A DNA stretch of 42,975 bases from Actinospica durhamensis. GTDB lineage: Bacteria; Actinomycetota; Actinomycetes; Streptomycetales; Catenulisporaceae. Positions 26,084 to 34,363 of the stretch are shown in pieces. A program made the position numbers and the translations under genes. How positions within the stretch are numbered: position 1 is the stretch's first letter; the number at the start of each line of letters is the position of its first letter. Under the pieces are notes generated by a model that was not told the DNA's origin, ran no database searches, and was given only the letters and a program-made list of their open reading frames with translations. The stretch spans positions 1 to 42,975 of the forward strand of contig NZ_JAGSOG010000042.1 in the NCBI RefSeq assembly GCF_018139695.1. Reading direction: 5' to 3'.

Positions 26084-26512
26084 GTGAGCACCAACCTGGA
26101 CACCACGGCCCACACCTTCGACTGGGTGCTCGCGGACTTCGTCCGGCAGACCGACGCCGTGCGCGACGCGGTGGCCGTGTCCGCGGACGGACTGCTGATC
26201 GCCATGAGCACCGGGCTCAGCCGGGACGAGGCCGACCACCTCGCCGCGCTCGTCTCCGGCCTGAGCAGCCTGGCCAAGGGCGCGGCCCGCCGCTACGACA
26301 TGGGCGGGATGAAGCTGCTCATGGTGGAGATGTACCGCGGCTTCCTGCTGGTCTCCTCGTTCGCCGAGGGCGGCTGCGTCGGCGTGCTGGCCGAGGAGGA
26401 CGGCGACCTCGGCCTGATCGGCTACGGCATCGCGGTGCTGGCCGACCGGGCCGGGGACATCCTGACCCCGGCCACCATCGCCGAACTGCGCGCCGCGCTG
26501 CCGGCCTCCTAG
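26084..26512 (+). CDS. cvnB: Roadblock/LC7-domain protein (CvnB)
   Basis: This 142-aa single-domain roadblock/longin-type protein begins Phe-Asp-Trp-Val-Leu-Ala-Asp-Phe-Val and continues with Ala-Val-Ala-Val-Ser-Ala-Asp-Gly-Leu-Leu-Ile-Ala. Both are typical of conservon CvnB proteins, which act as regulators or scaffolds for the partner GTPase. The GTG start is 4 bp after the cvnA stop with GGAGAAG upstream. Confidence 0.95.
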   Translation: MSTNLDTTAHTFDWVLADFVRQTDAVRDAVAVSADGLLIAMSTGLSRDEADHLAALVSGLSSLAKGAARRYDMGGMKLLMVEMYRGFLLVSSFAEGGCVGVLAEEDGDLGLIGYGIAVLADRAGDILTPATIAELRAALPAS

Positions 26513-26526
26513 AGCGGGGCCGCGAC

Positions 26527-26979
26527 GTGGACGACAGACTGCCGGATCCGCGGATGATCCCGAAGTGGGCCGCCGCGCCCGCCGAGCCCGACCCCGGTCC
26601 GGGCCGGCGCCGCGGCACCGAGGCGCCGGAGCCGGCCGGACAGCAGGCCGACGACGTGGACGACCCGCTGGTGCGGCCCTTCATCGTGACCGGCGGCCGC
26701 ACCACCCCGCTCAGCGACGACCTGCGGCTCGAGACGCTGGTGAGCGCGCTGCCGGCGCTGCTGACCGCGCCGCTGGCCTTCGAGTCCCGCCGGATCGCAG
26801 AACTCTGCCAGCGCCCGACCTCGCTGGCCGAGATCTCCGCGTCCCTGGCCGTCCCCACCGGCGTGGCGAAGGTGCTGGTCGCCGACCTGGTGGCGGCCCG
26901 AGCGGTGATCTGCCACGAGCCCGCGCGCACCAGCCGCGCCACCATCGAGAGGATCAGGGATCTTGTCAAGGCACTCTGA
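26527..26979 (+). CDS. cvnC: DUF742 protein (CvnC)
   Basis: This 150-aa protein has a Pro/acidic N-terminal 45 residues, then Val-Arg-Pro-Phe-Ile-Val-Thr-Gly-Gly-Arg-Thr, the signature opening of the DUF742 winged-helix-like domain. It ends with Val-Leu-Val-Ala-Asp-Leu and a basic helix. It is the third conservon member. The GTG start has only a weak ribosome site and lies 14 bp after cvnB. Its 3' end overlaps the TTG start of cvnD by 17 bp. Confidence 0.92.
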   Translation: MDDRLPDPRMIPKWAAAPAEPDPGPGRRRGTEAPEPAGQQADDVDDPLVRPFIVTGGRTTPLSDDLRLETLVSALPALLTAPLAFESRRIAELCQRPTSLAEISASLAVPTGVAKVLVADLVAARAVICHEPARTSRATIERIRDLVKAL

Positions 26980-27634
26980 CGGCCCGGCCGGTCTGGACAC
27001 CGCCGCGCGGCCGTGGACGCCGCAGCCGTACGCGCCCTACCGCTCCTGCGCCCGCGACGCGGGCCGGGTGGACGGGGCCACCTCGGTGAAGATCGTGATC
27101 GGCGGCGGCTTCGGCGTCGGGAAGACCACCTTCATCGGCGCCATCTCCGAGATCGACCCGCTGACCACCGAGGCCACCATCACCGAGGCCGCGGTCGGAG
27201 TGGACCTGGACGCGCGCGGCGGCATGCTCAACCCGGACAAGACCACCACCACGGTCGCGCTCGACTTCGGCCGGCTCACCCTGGATCCGAGCATCGTGCT
27301 CTACCTGTTCGGCACGCCGGGCCAGGACCGCTTCTCCTTCCTCTGGGACGACCTGGTCGAGGGCGCCATCGGCGCGGTCGTGCTGGTGGACACCCGCAAC
27401 ATCGGGGCCTGCTTCCCGGCGATCGACTACTTCGAGGACCGCTCGGTGCCGTTCCTGATCGCGGTCAACGACTTCTCCGACGCCCGGGTCTACGACCGCG
27501 ACGAGATCCGCGAGGCCCTCGGCGTGCACGACGCCGTCCCGCTGATCACCTGCGACGCCCGGCTGCGCACCTCGGTCAAGGACGTGCTGGTGGCGCTGAT
27601 GGACGAGATCCTGCTGCAGTACGACCGGCGCTGA
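26963..27634 (+). CDS. cvnD: Small Ras-like GTPase of the conservon (CvnD)
   Basis: This 223-aa GTP-binding protein has a P-loop Gly-Gly-Gly-Phe-Gly-Val-Gly-Lys-Thr-Thr at residues 47-56 and a Gly-Thr-Pro-Gly-Gln-Asp-Arg-Phe (G3-like) motif near 115. The base-recognition motif is Val-Asn-Asp-Phe (not Asn-Lys-x-Asp). These are usual for CvnD/MglA-like GTPases. An extra 40-residue N-terminus precedes the G-domain. The TTG start at 26963 overlaps cvnC and has AGGGA upstream; a shorter start inside the N-terminus is possible. It is the last conservon gene and output switch of the complex. Confidence 0.92.
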   Translation: MSRHSDGPAGLDTAARPWTPQPYAPYRSCARDAGRVDGATSVKIVIGGGFGVGKTTFIGAISEIDPLTTEATITEAAVGVDLDARGGMLNPDKTTTTVALDFGRLTLDPSIVLYLFGTPGQDRFSFLWDDLVEGAIGAVVLVDTRNIGACFPAIDYFEDRSVPFLIAVNDFSDARVYDRDEIREALGVHDAVPLITCDARLRTSVKDVLVALMDEILLQYDRR

Positions 27635-27670
27635 CGGCCGCTCGGCCGGGGCCCGGGCCGCGCGGCGGCG

Positions 27671-27676
27671 TAGGAT
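27671..27676 (+). promoter_or_regulatory. -10 box of a leaderless promoter (Ser/Thr kinase 1)
   Basis: TAGGAT, the Streptomyces-type -10 consensus, lies 8 nt before the ATG at 27685 in otherwise GC-only sequence. There is no Shine-Dalgarno, so transcription likely starts at the ATG and separately from the conservon. No clear -35 is visible. Confidence 0.6.
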
Positions 27677-27684
27677 GCGGGCTT

Positions 27685-28878
27685 ATGGAGCTGAGCGTCG
27701 GCCTGGCGCTGGGGGAGCGCTACCGGCTGGTCGAGCGGATCGGGCGCGGCGGCTACGGCGAGGTCTACCGGGCCAGGGACGAGAGCCTGGACCGGGCCGT
27801 CGCCGTCAAGGTGCTGCGAGCGCCGGAGTTCGCCGAACAGCGCATCGCCGCCGAGTTCTTCGCCCGGTTCGACCGGGAGGCGCGGGTGATGGCCTCGCTG
27901 CGCCACCCCAACATCGTCACCGTGCACGACCGCGGCGCGCACGAGGACGCCCCGTACGTCGTGATGGAACTGCTGGCCGGCCCCGACCTCGGCACGCTGC
28001 AGCGCTCCGAGGTGGTGCTGCCGATCGGCCGGGTGCTCGACTACGGCGTGCAGACCGCGGCGGCGGTCGAGTACCTGCACCAGCGCGCCGAACCGGTGGT
28101 GCACCGGGATCTCAAGCCCTCCAACCTCGTCCTGGACGGGGAGACGGTCAAGGTCTGCGACTTCGGCATCGCCGCGGTGCTCGAACCCGACCTGACCAAG
28201 ATCACCCGTTCCGGCGCGATGGTCGGCACGCCGGTCTACGCCGCCCCGGAACAGTGTCGGGGCGAGGACGCCGCCCCGACCTGGGACGTGTTCTCCTTCG
28301 GCACCGTGCTCTACGCGATGCTGGCCGGCGGCTCCCCGTTCGCCGGACAGGGCGGCTGGGACGTGGCCGCCTACCGGGTGCAGTACGAGCAGGCCACGCC
28401 GATCGCCGAGGTGCGCCGGGACGTGCCCGCGCCGCTGGCCGCGCTGATCGAGGCCATGATGGACAAGTCCGGGGACGCCCGTCCCCGGGTGTCCGAGGTG
28501 CGCCGGTCCCTGACCGAGCTGCGTTCGGGCGAAAGCCAGGCCGTCACCCGCCCCGAGCCGCTGGATGCCGAGCCCACGCCGCCGACGCTGGCCAAGGCGC
28601 AGTTGCAGGCGGCCGAGCAGCTGCTGAACCTGGGCCGGTACGCCGAGGCAGACCGGGGATTCGCCGCCGTCGGCCGCAGCCTGGACGCCGCCGGCTACGC
28701 CCGGGACACCGCCCGCTTCGCCGCCGAGTTCGGCCGGGTGCGGGCCGGCTACGCCCGCGGCGAGGGCGTCAGCTGCGCGCTGCGCCTGGTGCGGCTGCTC
28801 GAACAGGCCGAGCAGGCGCTGGGACCGCACGACGAACTGGTCCGGGCGCTGCGCCGGTTCCAGCAGGCGCGCAGCTGA
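27685..28878 (+). CDS. Soluble Hanks-type Ser/Thr protein kinase
   Basis: This 397-aa kinase has a glycine loop Gly-Arg-Gly-Gly-Tyr-Gly-Glu-Val (20-27), catalytic Lys42, His-Arg-Asp-Leu-Lys-Pro-Ser-Asn near 139-146, Asp-Phe-Gly near 160 and an Ala-Pro-Glu. All are intact, so it should be active. The kinase domain ends at about 280. The C-terminal 115 residues are helical with TPR-like Ala/Leu/Arg patterning, and no membrane span is present. It lies 50 bp after the conservon, transcribed in the same direction but with its own promoter, and is convergent with a second kinase. Confidence 0.94.
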   Translation: MELSVGLALGERYRLVERIGRGGYGEVYRARDESLDRAVAVKVLRAPEFAEQRIAAEFFARFDREARVMASLRHPNIVTVHDRGAHEDAPYVVMELLAGPDLGTLQRSEVVLPIGRVLDYGVQTAAAVEYLHQRAEPVVHRDLKPSNLVLDGETVKVCDFGIAAVLEPDLTKITRSGAMVGTPVYAAPEQCRGEDAAPTWDVFSFGTVLYAMLAGGSPFAGQGGWDVAAYRVQYEQATPIAEVRRDVPAPLAALIEAMMDKSGDARPRVSEVRRSLTELRSGESQAVTRPEPLDAEPTPPTLAKAQLQAAEQLLNLGRYAEADRGFAAVGRSLDAAGYARDTARFAAEFGRVRAGYARGEGVSCALRLVRLLEQAEQALGPHDELVRALRRFQQARS

Positions 28879-28905
28879 GCGGGCCGGGCACGGTCCGGTC
28901 AGGAC

Positions 28906-30564
28906 TCACTGGTTGTTCATCGGCTGCGCCCAGACCCGCGCGTACGCCGAGACGATGCCGTTCGTGGTGTCCACGCTCTGGATCTGCACCAGCGCCGGCC
29001 GGGAGTCGAGGGACTTGACGCAGATCAGGGCATTGTCCGGGGCGACCAGGCCCTGCTCGCTCGAGCCGTTGATCAGGGAGGCGCACTGGGCGCGGCTCGG
29101 CACTCCGGAGCCGGTCCACGGCGCCATCCCCCAGGAGGCGGCGAAGTTGTAGCCCGAGGACGAGTTGGAGCTGTCCACGTAGGACAGGTCCGAGTACATG
29201 GGCGAGGTGTTCGGCGGGATGTCGTCGAAGCTCACCCCGTTCTTGCCGAACGTGATCGAACCCTGCCACTGGATCGTGTCGCTGCCCGCGTTCGGCAGCG
29301 CGGATCCGGTGCCCAGCGCCTCGCCCGTGCCGACCTGCGGCCCGGTGGCGAGCGTCGCCGGCGTCGAGGATCCGTCCGTCGCCACCGGACCTGAGCCGGC
29401 GGGCGAGGAGATCGACGGGGTCGGCGTGCCGGGGCCCGAATCGGCCGTGTTCCCGTTGCCGGGCGAGCGGAACACGGCCAGGGCGGCCACCGCCCCGATC
29501 AGCACGCCGAACGCGAGCGTGATCGCGCCCACCTTCAGCCGCGCGCCGAGCGGGCGGGCGGCCGCGGGCAGCTGCCGGGTCCCGGTGGCGAACCCGCCCG
29601 GCGGCATCGGCACGGTCGGCTGCGGTACCGGCGGCGGCGGGGCGGCGAGCGCGGCGATCGCGTTCGTGCGCGCCACGATCGTCTGCGCCAGCACCGGCGG
29701 CAGCCAGCCCGCCCCCGTCGCCCCGGCGTTCGTCGCCTCCGCCGCGGTGACCTGGGTAGCTCGCAGAATCGCGGCGGTGTCCGGCCGTGCGGCCGGATCC
29801 TTGGCCAGGCAGGCGCCGATCAGCTGGGCCAGCTCGGGCGGCGCGCCGGTCAGGTCGGGCGCCTCCTGCACGATGCGGAAGATCACCGCGAGATCCTCGC
29901 CCTCGCCGAACGCGGCCCGCCCGGTCGCGGCGAAGTAGGCGAGCGCGCCGAGCGCGAACACGTCCAGCGCCGGCGTCGCCGGCATGCCGCGGATCTGCTC
30001 CGGCGCCATGTACTGCGGCGAGCCGACCCGCTTGCCGGTCAGCGACGCGGTGGTCGCGTCGGCCGCGCGGGCGATGCCGAAGTCGATCACCCGCGGCCCG
30101 TCCGCGGCCAGGATCACGTTGGCGGGCTTGAGATCCCGGTGGATCAGCCCGGCCGCGTGGATCGCGTCGAGCGCCTGGGCGATCCCGGCCACCAGCAGCC
30201 TTACCGAGGCCACCGGCAGCGGCCCGTGCAGGCGGACCGCCTCGAGCAGCGAGGGCCCCGGAATGTACGCCGTCGCCAGCCACGGCGTGGCCGCGGTCGG
30301 GTCGGCGTCCAGCAGCTGGGCGATGTGGATCCCGTTGACCTGCTGGGCCGCGCGCGCCTCCTGGGCGAACCGGCGGCGGAACTCCGGGTCCGCCGAGAAC
30401 TCCGCGCGCACCACCTTCAGCGCCACCGGCCGCCCGCCCGGCAGGAAGGAGAGGAACACCTGGCCCATCCCGCCCGCGCCGAGCCGCGCGTAGAGCTGGT
30501 AGCGGCCCACCTCGGTCGGTGCCCCCGGCTCGAGCTGTGAGAAGCCTTCGAACGGCGCGGTCAC
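28906..30564 (-). CDS. Transmembrane Hanks-type Ser/Thr protein kinase
   Basis: This 552-aa receptor-like kinase has Gly-Ala-Gly-Gly-Met-Gly-Gln-Val, Ala-Leu-Lys-Val-Val, His-Arg-Asp-Leu-Lys-Pro-Ala-Asn, Ile-Asp-Phe-Gly-Ile-Ala and Met-Ala-Pro-Glu-Gln, all intact. After the kinase domain come a Pro-rich juxtamembrane linker, one membrane span at about 340-362 and an extracellular Ser/Thr/Gly-rich linker. The C-terminal domain of about 115 residues has two cysteines (Gln-Cys-Ala-Ser and Ile-Cys-Val-Lys) that could pair. It has no PASTA repeats. GTG at 30564 is preferred to an upstream start at 30708, as the added residues are not kinase-like and a G-rich ribosome site precedes 30564. Confidence 0.93.
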   Translation of the reverse strand: MTAPFEGFSQLEPGAPTEVGRYQLYARLGAGGMGQVFLSFLPGGRPVALKVVRAEFSADPEFRRRFAQEARAAQQVNGIHIAQLLDADPTAATPWLATAYIPGPSLLEAVRLHGPLPVASVRLLVAGIAQALDAIHAAGLIHRDLKPANVILAADGPRVIDFGIARAADATTASLTGKRVGSPQYMAPEQIRGMPATPALDVFALGALAYFAATGRAAFGEGEDLAVIFRIVQEAPDLTGAPPELAQLIGACLAKDPAARPDTAAILRATQVTAAEATNAGATGAGWLPPVLAQTIVARTNAIAALAAPPPPVPQPTVPMPPGGFATGTRQLPAAARPLGARLKVGAITLAFGVLIGAVAALAVFRSPGNGNTADSGPGTPTPSISSPAGSGPVATDGSSTPATLATGPQVGTGEALGTGSALPNAGSDTIQWQGSITFGKNGVSFDDIPPNTSPMYSDLSYVDSSNSSSGYNFAASWGMAPWTGSGVPSRAQCASLINGSSEQGLVAPDNALICVKSLDSRPALVQIQSVDTTNGIVSAYARVWAQPMNNQ

Positions 30565-30635
30565 GGCCCCCCACCCCTTGTATCTGACGGCTCGTTGGAT
30601 TTCCGGACGCGGGATGTGCGTGGCCAAGTATGGCA

Positions 30636-30662
30636 GCCCGGGCACGGGAGCGGTGCCCGGGC
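30636..30662. other. 10-bp hairpin in the divergent kinase/rmlB intergenic region
   Basis: GCCCGGGCAC and its complement GTGCCCGGGC enclose a 7-nt loop. No gene ends here, so it is either an operator or an RNA structure in one of the divergent leaders. Confidence 0.5.
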
Positions 30663-30732
30663 GGACGGCCTCAGGCGGCTGTGCGAGAATCGTGCGGCCG
30701 CAGGTCAACGATCACAGTGAGGGAGCGCGGAC

Positions 30733-31728
30733 ATGAGAGTCCTGGTCACCGGTGGAGCGGGTTTCATCGGCTCGAACTACGTTCTGCAGACTCTCGCGGA
30801 ACAGTCCGAGGCCCACGTCACGGTCCTCGACTCGCTGAACTACGCGGCCAACCGCGCGAGCCTGGACCCCGTGGCCGACCGCATCGAGTTCGTCGTGGGC
30901 TCGACCGCGGACGCCGCGGTGACCGAAGAGCTGGTCGCCCGCGCCGACGTCGTGGTCAACTTCGCCGCCGAGAGCCACAACGACAATTCGCTCAACGACC
31001 CGACGCCGTTCCTGCAGTCGAACGTGATCGGGACCTGGAACCTGCTCGAGGCCGTGCGCCGGCACGACGTCCGGCTGCACCACATCTCCACCGACGAGGT
31101 GTTCGGCGACCTCGCGCTCGACGATCCGGCCCGATTCACCGAGGAGACCCGTTACCGCCCCTCGAGCCCCTACTCGGCCACGAAGGCGAGCGCCGACCAC
31201 CTGGTGCGCGCGTGGGCGCGCTCGTTCGGGATCCGCGCGACGATCTCCAACTGCTCGAACAACTACGGCCCGCGCCAGCACGTGGAGAAGTTCATCCCGC
31301 GCCAGATCACGAACATCCTGGACGGCGTGCGGCCCAAGCTGTACGGCGCGGGCACGAACGTGCGCGACTGGATCCACGTGGAGGACCACAACAGCGCGGT
31401 GCAGGCGATCATCGAGAAGGGCACCGTCGGCGAGACCTACCTGATCGGTGCCGAGTGCGAGGTCGACAACCTCACCATCGTGCGCGCGCTGCTGCGGGTG
31501 ACGGGCAAGCCCGAAGACTGGTTCGACTTCGTCTCGGACCGCCCCGGCCACGACGTGCGCTACGCCATCGACCCGTCCAAGATCACCGACGAGCTGGGCT
31601 GGAGCCCGCGCTACCAGGACCTCGAGGCCGGCCTCGAGGCGACCGTGGCCTGGTACAGCGACCACCGCGACTGGTGGACGAGCGCGAAGCACGCCACCGA
31701 AGAGGTGTACGCGCAGATCGGCAGGTGA
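30733..31728 (+). CDS. rfbB: dTDP-glucose 4,6-dehydratase
   Basis: This 331-aa extended SDR enzyme converts dTDP-glucose to dTDP-4-keto-6-deoxyglucose, the branch point to rhamnose and other deoxysugars. The NAD site Thr-Gly-Gly-Ala-Gly-Phe-Ile-Gly-Ser begins at residue 6. The active-site Thr-Asp-Glu in Ser-Thr-Asp-Glu-Val-Phe-Gly-Asp is near 118 and the catalytic Tyr-Ser-Ala-Thr-Lys near 151. An Asn-Asn-Tyr-Gly-Pro-Arg-Gln motif follows. ATG at 30733 has GAGGGAG upstream. Partner genes (rmlA, rmlC, rmlD, glycosyltransferases) are absent from the window, so it acts alone here or supplies a distant pathway. Confidence 0.94.
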   Translation: MRVLVTGGAGFIGSNYVLQTLAEQSEAHVTVLDSLNYAANRASLDPVADRIEFVVGSTADAAVTEELVARADVVVNFAAESHNDNSLNDPTPFLQSNVIGTWNLLEAVRRHDVRLHHISTDEVFGDLALDDPARFTEETRYRPSSPYSATKASADHLVRAWARSFGIRATISNCSNNYGPRQHVEKFIPRQITNILDGVRPKLYGAGTNVRDWIHVEDHNSAVQAIIEKGTVGETYLIGAECEVDNLTIVRALLRVTGKPEDWFDFVSDRPGHDVRYAIDPSKITDELGWSPRYQDLEAGLEATVAWYSDHRDWWTSAKHATEEVYAQIGR

Positions 31729-31776
31729 CCCGGCGGCTCCGAACCGGGCTGGAGGCCGGCGCGTCACGGTTCCGGG

Positions 31777-32475
31777 CTAGGGCTGGAACCGGTAGCCGAG
31801 ACCGGCCTCGGTGATCAACTGCTGAGGCCGGGCGGGCGTCGGCTCGAGCTTCTTGCGCAGCTTGGCCATGTAGAACCGCAGCGAACCGGTCTCCTTCGTG
31901 TACGCCGCCCCCCACACGTCCTGGAGCAGCTTCACGGTGGGCACGACCCGGCCGGGGTTGCGCACCAGCACCTCGAGCACGGCCCACTCGGTCTTGGTCA
32001 GGTGCACGGTCGGCGGCGCCGTGACCGGTGCCTCCTCGGCGCGCACCACGGTCTTGGCGACCATGTCCACGACGTGGTTGCCCACGATCACCTCGTGCGC
32101 GACGGTGCGCTGCTCCTCCGCCCGGCGCAGCAGGGCCCTGATCCGGGCCATGAGCTCCTCCATCGCGAACGGCTTCGAGACGAAGTCGTCCGCGCCCGCG
32201 TCGAGTGTGGCCACCTGCTCGTGCGGCTCGGCCAGCCCGGACAGCACCAGGATCGGCACCTTGGTCCACCCGCGCAGGCCCCGGATGACGGTGAGCCCGC
32301 TCATGTCCCGCAGCACGATGTCGAGCAGGATCAGGTCGGGCGCGTGCCGAGCGGCGGCGGCCAGCGCGTCGCGCCCGTCGGTCGCCATCACGACCTCGTA
32401 GTGCCGGGCCGCCAGGTTGATGCGCAACGCGTTCAGCAGGTGCGGCTCGTCGTCGACGATGAGAACCCTGGGCAT
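31777..32475 (-). CDS. kdpE: OmpR/PhoB-family response regulator, KdpE-like, orphan
   Basis: This 232-aa protein has a receiver domain (Asp8, Asp9, phospho-acceptor Asp52, Ser79, Lys101) and a C-terminal winged-helix DNA-binding domain. The latter includes Leu-Thr-Lys-Thr-Glu-Trp-Ala-Val-Leu-Glu and a final Ile-Thr-Glu-Ala-Gly-Leu-Gly-Tyr-Arg-Phe. The sequence resembles KdpE, the regulator of the K+-uptake ATPase. However, no KdpD sensor or kdp structural gene is present, and an IS element lies directly upstream. The short ATG start at 32475 has GAAGAAGGAG upstream; a longer frame to 32589 is not supported. The target genes are unknown and the kdp link is by similarity only. Confidence 0.85.
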   Translation of the reverse strand: MPRVLIVDDEPHLLNALRINLAARHYEVVMATDGRDALAAAARHAPDLILLDIVLRDMSGLTVIRGLRGWTKVPILVLSGLAEPHEQVATLDAGADDFVSKPFAMEELMARIRALLRRAEEQRTVAHEVIVGNHVVDMVAKTVVRAEEAPVTAPPTVHLTKTEWAVLEVLVRNPGRVVPTVKLLQDVWGAAYTKETGSLRFYMAKLRKKLEPTPARPQQLITEAGLGYRFQP

Positions 32476-32589
32476 CGGGGTACTCCTTCTTCCCTTCGCT
32501 TCGAGAGTGGACTCCGGCCGCACCGCGGCAGACCCCGACCCGCCGCCCTCACGGCGGCGGGGCCGGGGCTTGCTCTCGGGCACCGACAA

Positions 32590-32620
32590 GGTTTGGGTCT
32601 ATCAGATCTGCGGTGCGGTC
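32590..32620. repeat. Left terminal inverted repeat of the IS256 element
   Basis: This sequence matches the reverse complement of 34260-34290 at 27 of 31 positions, including the perfect core GGGTCTATCAGAT. Confidence 0.85.
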
Positions 32621-32733
32621 TGATGAGTGGAGTGGTTACGAAGTAGGCCGCAGTGTGTTCGAACGGCCTGCTCACCGGGCGGCATGCTGATCGACTTTTG
32701 AGATTCGTATACAGATGGTTCCGTGAGATGCGT

Positions 32734-32769
32734 CGGCCGGGCCGCGCCCGTCAGGGCGCGGCCCGGCCG
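32734..32769. terminator. 16-bp hairpin after the transposase gene
   Basis: A perfect 16-bp G/C stem with a GTCA tetraloop lies 27 bp beyond the transposase stop and inside the element. It probably ends the transposase transcript and shields it from outside transcription. Confidence 0.65.
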
Positions 32770-32795
32770 TGGTGAATTGCGGCGCCGACAGGTCG

Positions 32796-34136
32796 CTACA
32801 GGGTCAAGCGTTCGCCGAAGTGCAGGACGAGCTGGTTCAGGGCCATCTTCCAGTTGTTCACGCGCTTGGCGGGGTCGGAGCGCTTGGGCCAGCCGCCGTG
32901 GCCTCTGACCACGAGGTAGACGACCTTCCTGGCGGCGGTCTCGTTCGGGAAGTGGCCGTGGCGGGTGACGGCCGAACGCACCCTGGCGTTGAAGGATTCG
33001 ATCATGTTTGTCGTGTAGATCATTTTGCGGACCTCGCGGGGCAGGTCGAAGAACGCGATCATCCCGGCCCACGCGTCGCGTACCGACGCGACGGCGGCCG
33101 GGTAGAGCGGGCTGAACTCGGCGGCGAACTCGGAAAGGCGCATCTCGGCGGCCTCAAGGGTTGCGGCGTCATAAACGGTGCGCAGCCCGGCTGCGACCTT
33201 GGCCATCTGGTTGGCCGGGACGTAGCGCAGCGCGGCGCGGGTGATGTGCACGACGCACCGCTGGACCTTGGCCTGGGGCCAGGTGCCCTCGATGGCCTGG
33301 TCCAGGCCGGTCAGTCCGTCGCAGCAGACGATCAAAGCGTCGCGCACGCCCCTGTTCTTGACCTCCCCGAGTACCTGGGCCCAGTAGGAGGCGGCCTCGC
33401 CGCCGGTGCCGGCCCAGATCCCGAGGATCTCGCGCGCCCCGTCCATGGTGATGCCGATCACCAGGTATATCGGGCGGGAGGCGACCGCGCCGTCTCTGAC
33501 CTTGACATGGATACAGTCCACGAACAGGACCGGGTAGATCGAGTCAAGCGGGCGGTTGTGCCAGTCCTTGAGCTCCTCGAGCACGGCGTCGGTGACCGCG
33601 GAGATCAGCTCGGTGGAGACCTCGGTGTGGTAGAAGTCGGCCAGGTGCGCCTGGGTCTCGCCCATCGTCAGGCCCTTCGCGTACAGGTCCAGGACCTGCC
33701 GGTCGAACCCGTCCAGGCGCCTGGCGCCCTTGGGCAGGATCGTCGGCTCGTACGTGCCGGCCCGGTCACGCGGCATCTGAACCTCGATCGCCCCGGCCTC
33801 AGTGATCACCGTGCGTCGGCGGGTGCCGTTGCGCCGGTTACCCGACCCGTCCACCTCATCCGCATGCCACCCCGCGCCCAGGTGGTGCTCGAGCTCGGCG
33901 CGCCCGGCCGTCTCCAACAAGGACTTGGTCAGTCTCCCGAGCACCCCCTCGGGCCCGGTCAGCTCCAGCCCCTCGCGCAGCGCCCGCTCGAGGAGCAGCT
34001 GCGCGATCCGGTCCAGGTCACCCTGCAGACCGCCCCCGCCGTACATCTCCATCGACTCGCGCCGCTTCTTACGCTCCGCCGGGCTCTCCTTGCCCACAGG
34101 CACAGGAGGCAGAGGAGAGGGAAACGTCTTCGCCAT
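32796..34136 (-). CDS. IS256-family DDE transposase
   Basis: This 446-aa mutator-type transposase appears intact. Catalytic acids are seen as Asp in Leu-Phe-Val-Asp-Cys-Ile-His-Val-Lys-Val, Asp in Ile-Val-Cys-Cys-Asp-Gly-Leu-Thr-Gly, and Glu in Met-Ile-Glu-Ser-Phe-Asn. The Cys-Val-Val-His-Ile-Thr-Arg between them is the family C/D-x2-H signature. The N-terminal DNA-binding part includes Arg-Arg-Asn-Gly. No frameshift or stop interrupts it. The flanking inverted repeats are at 32590-32620 and 34260-34290. Confidence 0.96.
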   Translation of the reverse strand: MAKTFPSPLPPVPVGKESPAERKKRRESMEMYGGGGLQGDLDRIAQLLLERALREGLELTGPEGVLGRLTKSLLETAGRAELEHHLGAGWHADEVDGSGNRRNGTRRRTVITEAGAIEVQMPRDRAGTYEPTILPKGARRLDGFDRQVLDLYAKGLTMGETQAHLADFYHTEVSTELISAVTDAVLEELKDWHNRPLDSIYPVLFVDCIHVKVRDGAVASRPIYLVIGITMDGAREILGIWAGTGGEAASYWAQVLGEVKNRGVRDALIVCCDGLTGLDQAIEGTWPQAKVQRCVVHITRAALRYVPANQMAKVAAGLRTVYDAATLEAAEMRLSEFAAEFSPLYPAAVASVRDAWAGMIAFFDLPREVRKMIYTTNMIESFNARVRSAVTRHGHFPNETAARKVVYLVVRGHGGWPKRSDPAKRVNNWKMALNQLVLHFGERLTL

Positions 34137-34259
34137 GCCGACAGCCGCCTTTCTGACACACAGTCACCAGCACCTATCAACCAGCATGCGACGACCCCCA
34201 CACAACGCAATCGAACACCAGATAACGCCAGACCTCCGCCACCCAACGATCACAGGTTG

Positions 34260-34290
34260 GACCGCACCGCGAATCTGATAGACCCCGACC
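34260..34290. repeat. Right terminal inverted repeat of the IS256 element
   Basis: This is the complement of the left end at 32590-32620, lying 123 bp upstream of the transposase ATG. Confidence 0.85.
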
Positions 34291-34363
34291 AGAAATACCC
34301 CAGCACCAACACCACCACCACGACATTCCAAACCGGTGCCACCTCGTAAATCAAAGGATTAAC

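Larger units (their letters stand above)
32590..34290 (-). mobile_element. IS256-family insertion sequence
   Basis: A 31-bp imperfect terminal inverted repeat (27 of 31 positions matching) bounds a single transposase gene, giving an element of about 1.7 kb. The shared core GGGTCTATCAGAT is perfect in both ends. No exact 8-bp target duplication is visible; CCGACAAG left and CCGACCAG right match at 7 of 8 positions but overlap the repeat ends. Between the left repeat and the transposase stop are 175 bp of non-coding DNA with a strong hairpin, which makes the element longer than most family members. Confidence 0.85.

Noticed and set aside
30565-30708. Upstream start giving the receptor kinase 48 more residues
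   Set aside because: The added sequence is Pro/Arg low-complexity and would include the divergent hairpin; GTG at 30564 has the better ribosome site.
32476-32589. 38-residue N-terminal extension of the response regulator
   Set aside because: Receiver domains start at Val-Leu-Ile-Val-Asp-Asp, matching ATG at 32475, which has a strong Shine-Dalgarno.
32583-34292. CCGACAAG / CCGACCAG as target-site duplication of the IS
   Set aside because: One mismatch, and the copies overlap the inverted-repeat ends, so a true 8-bp duplication is not shown.
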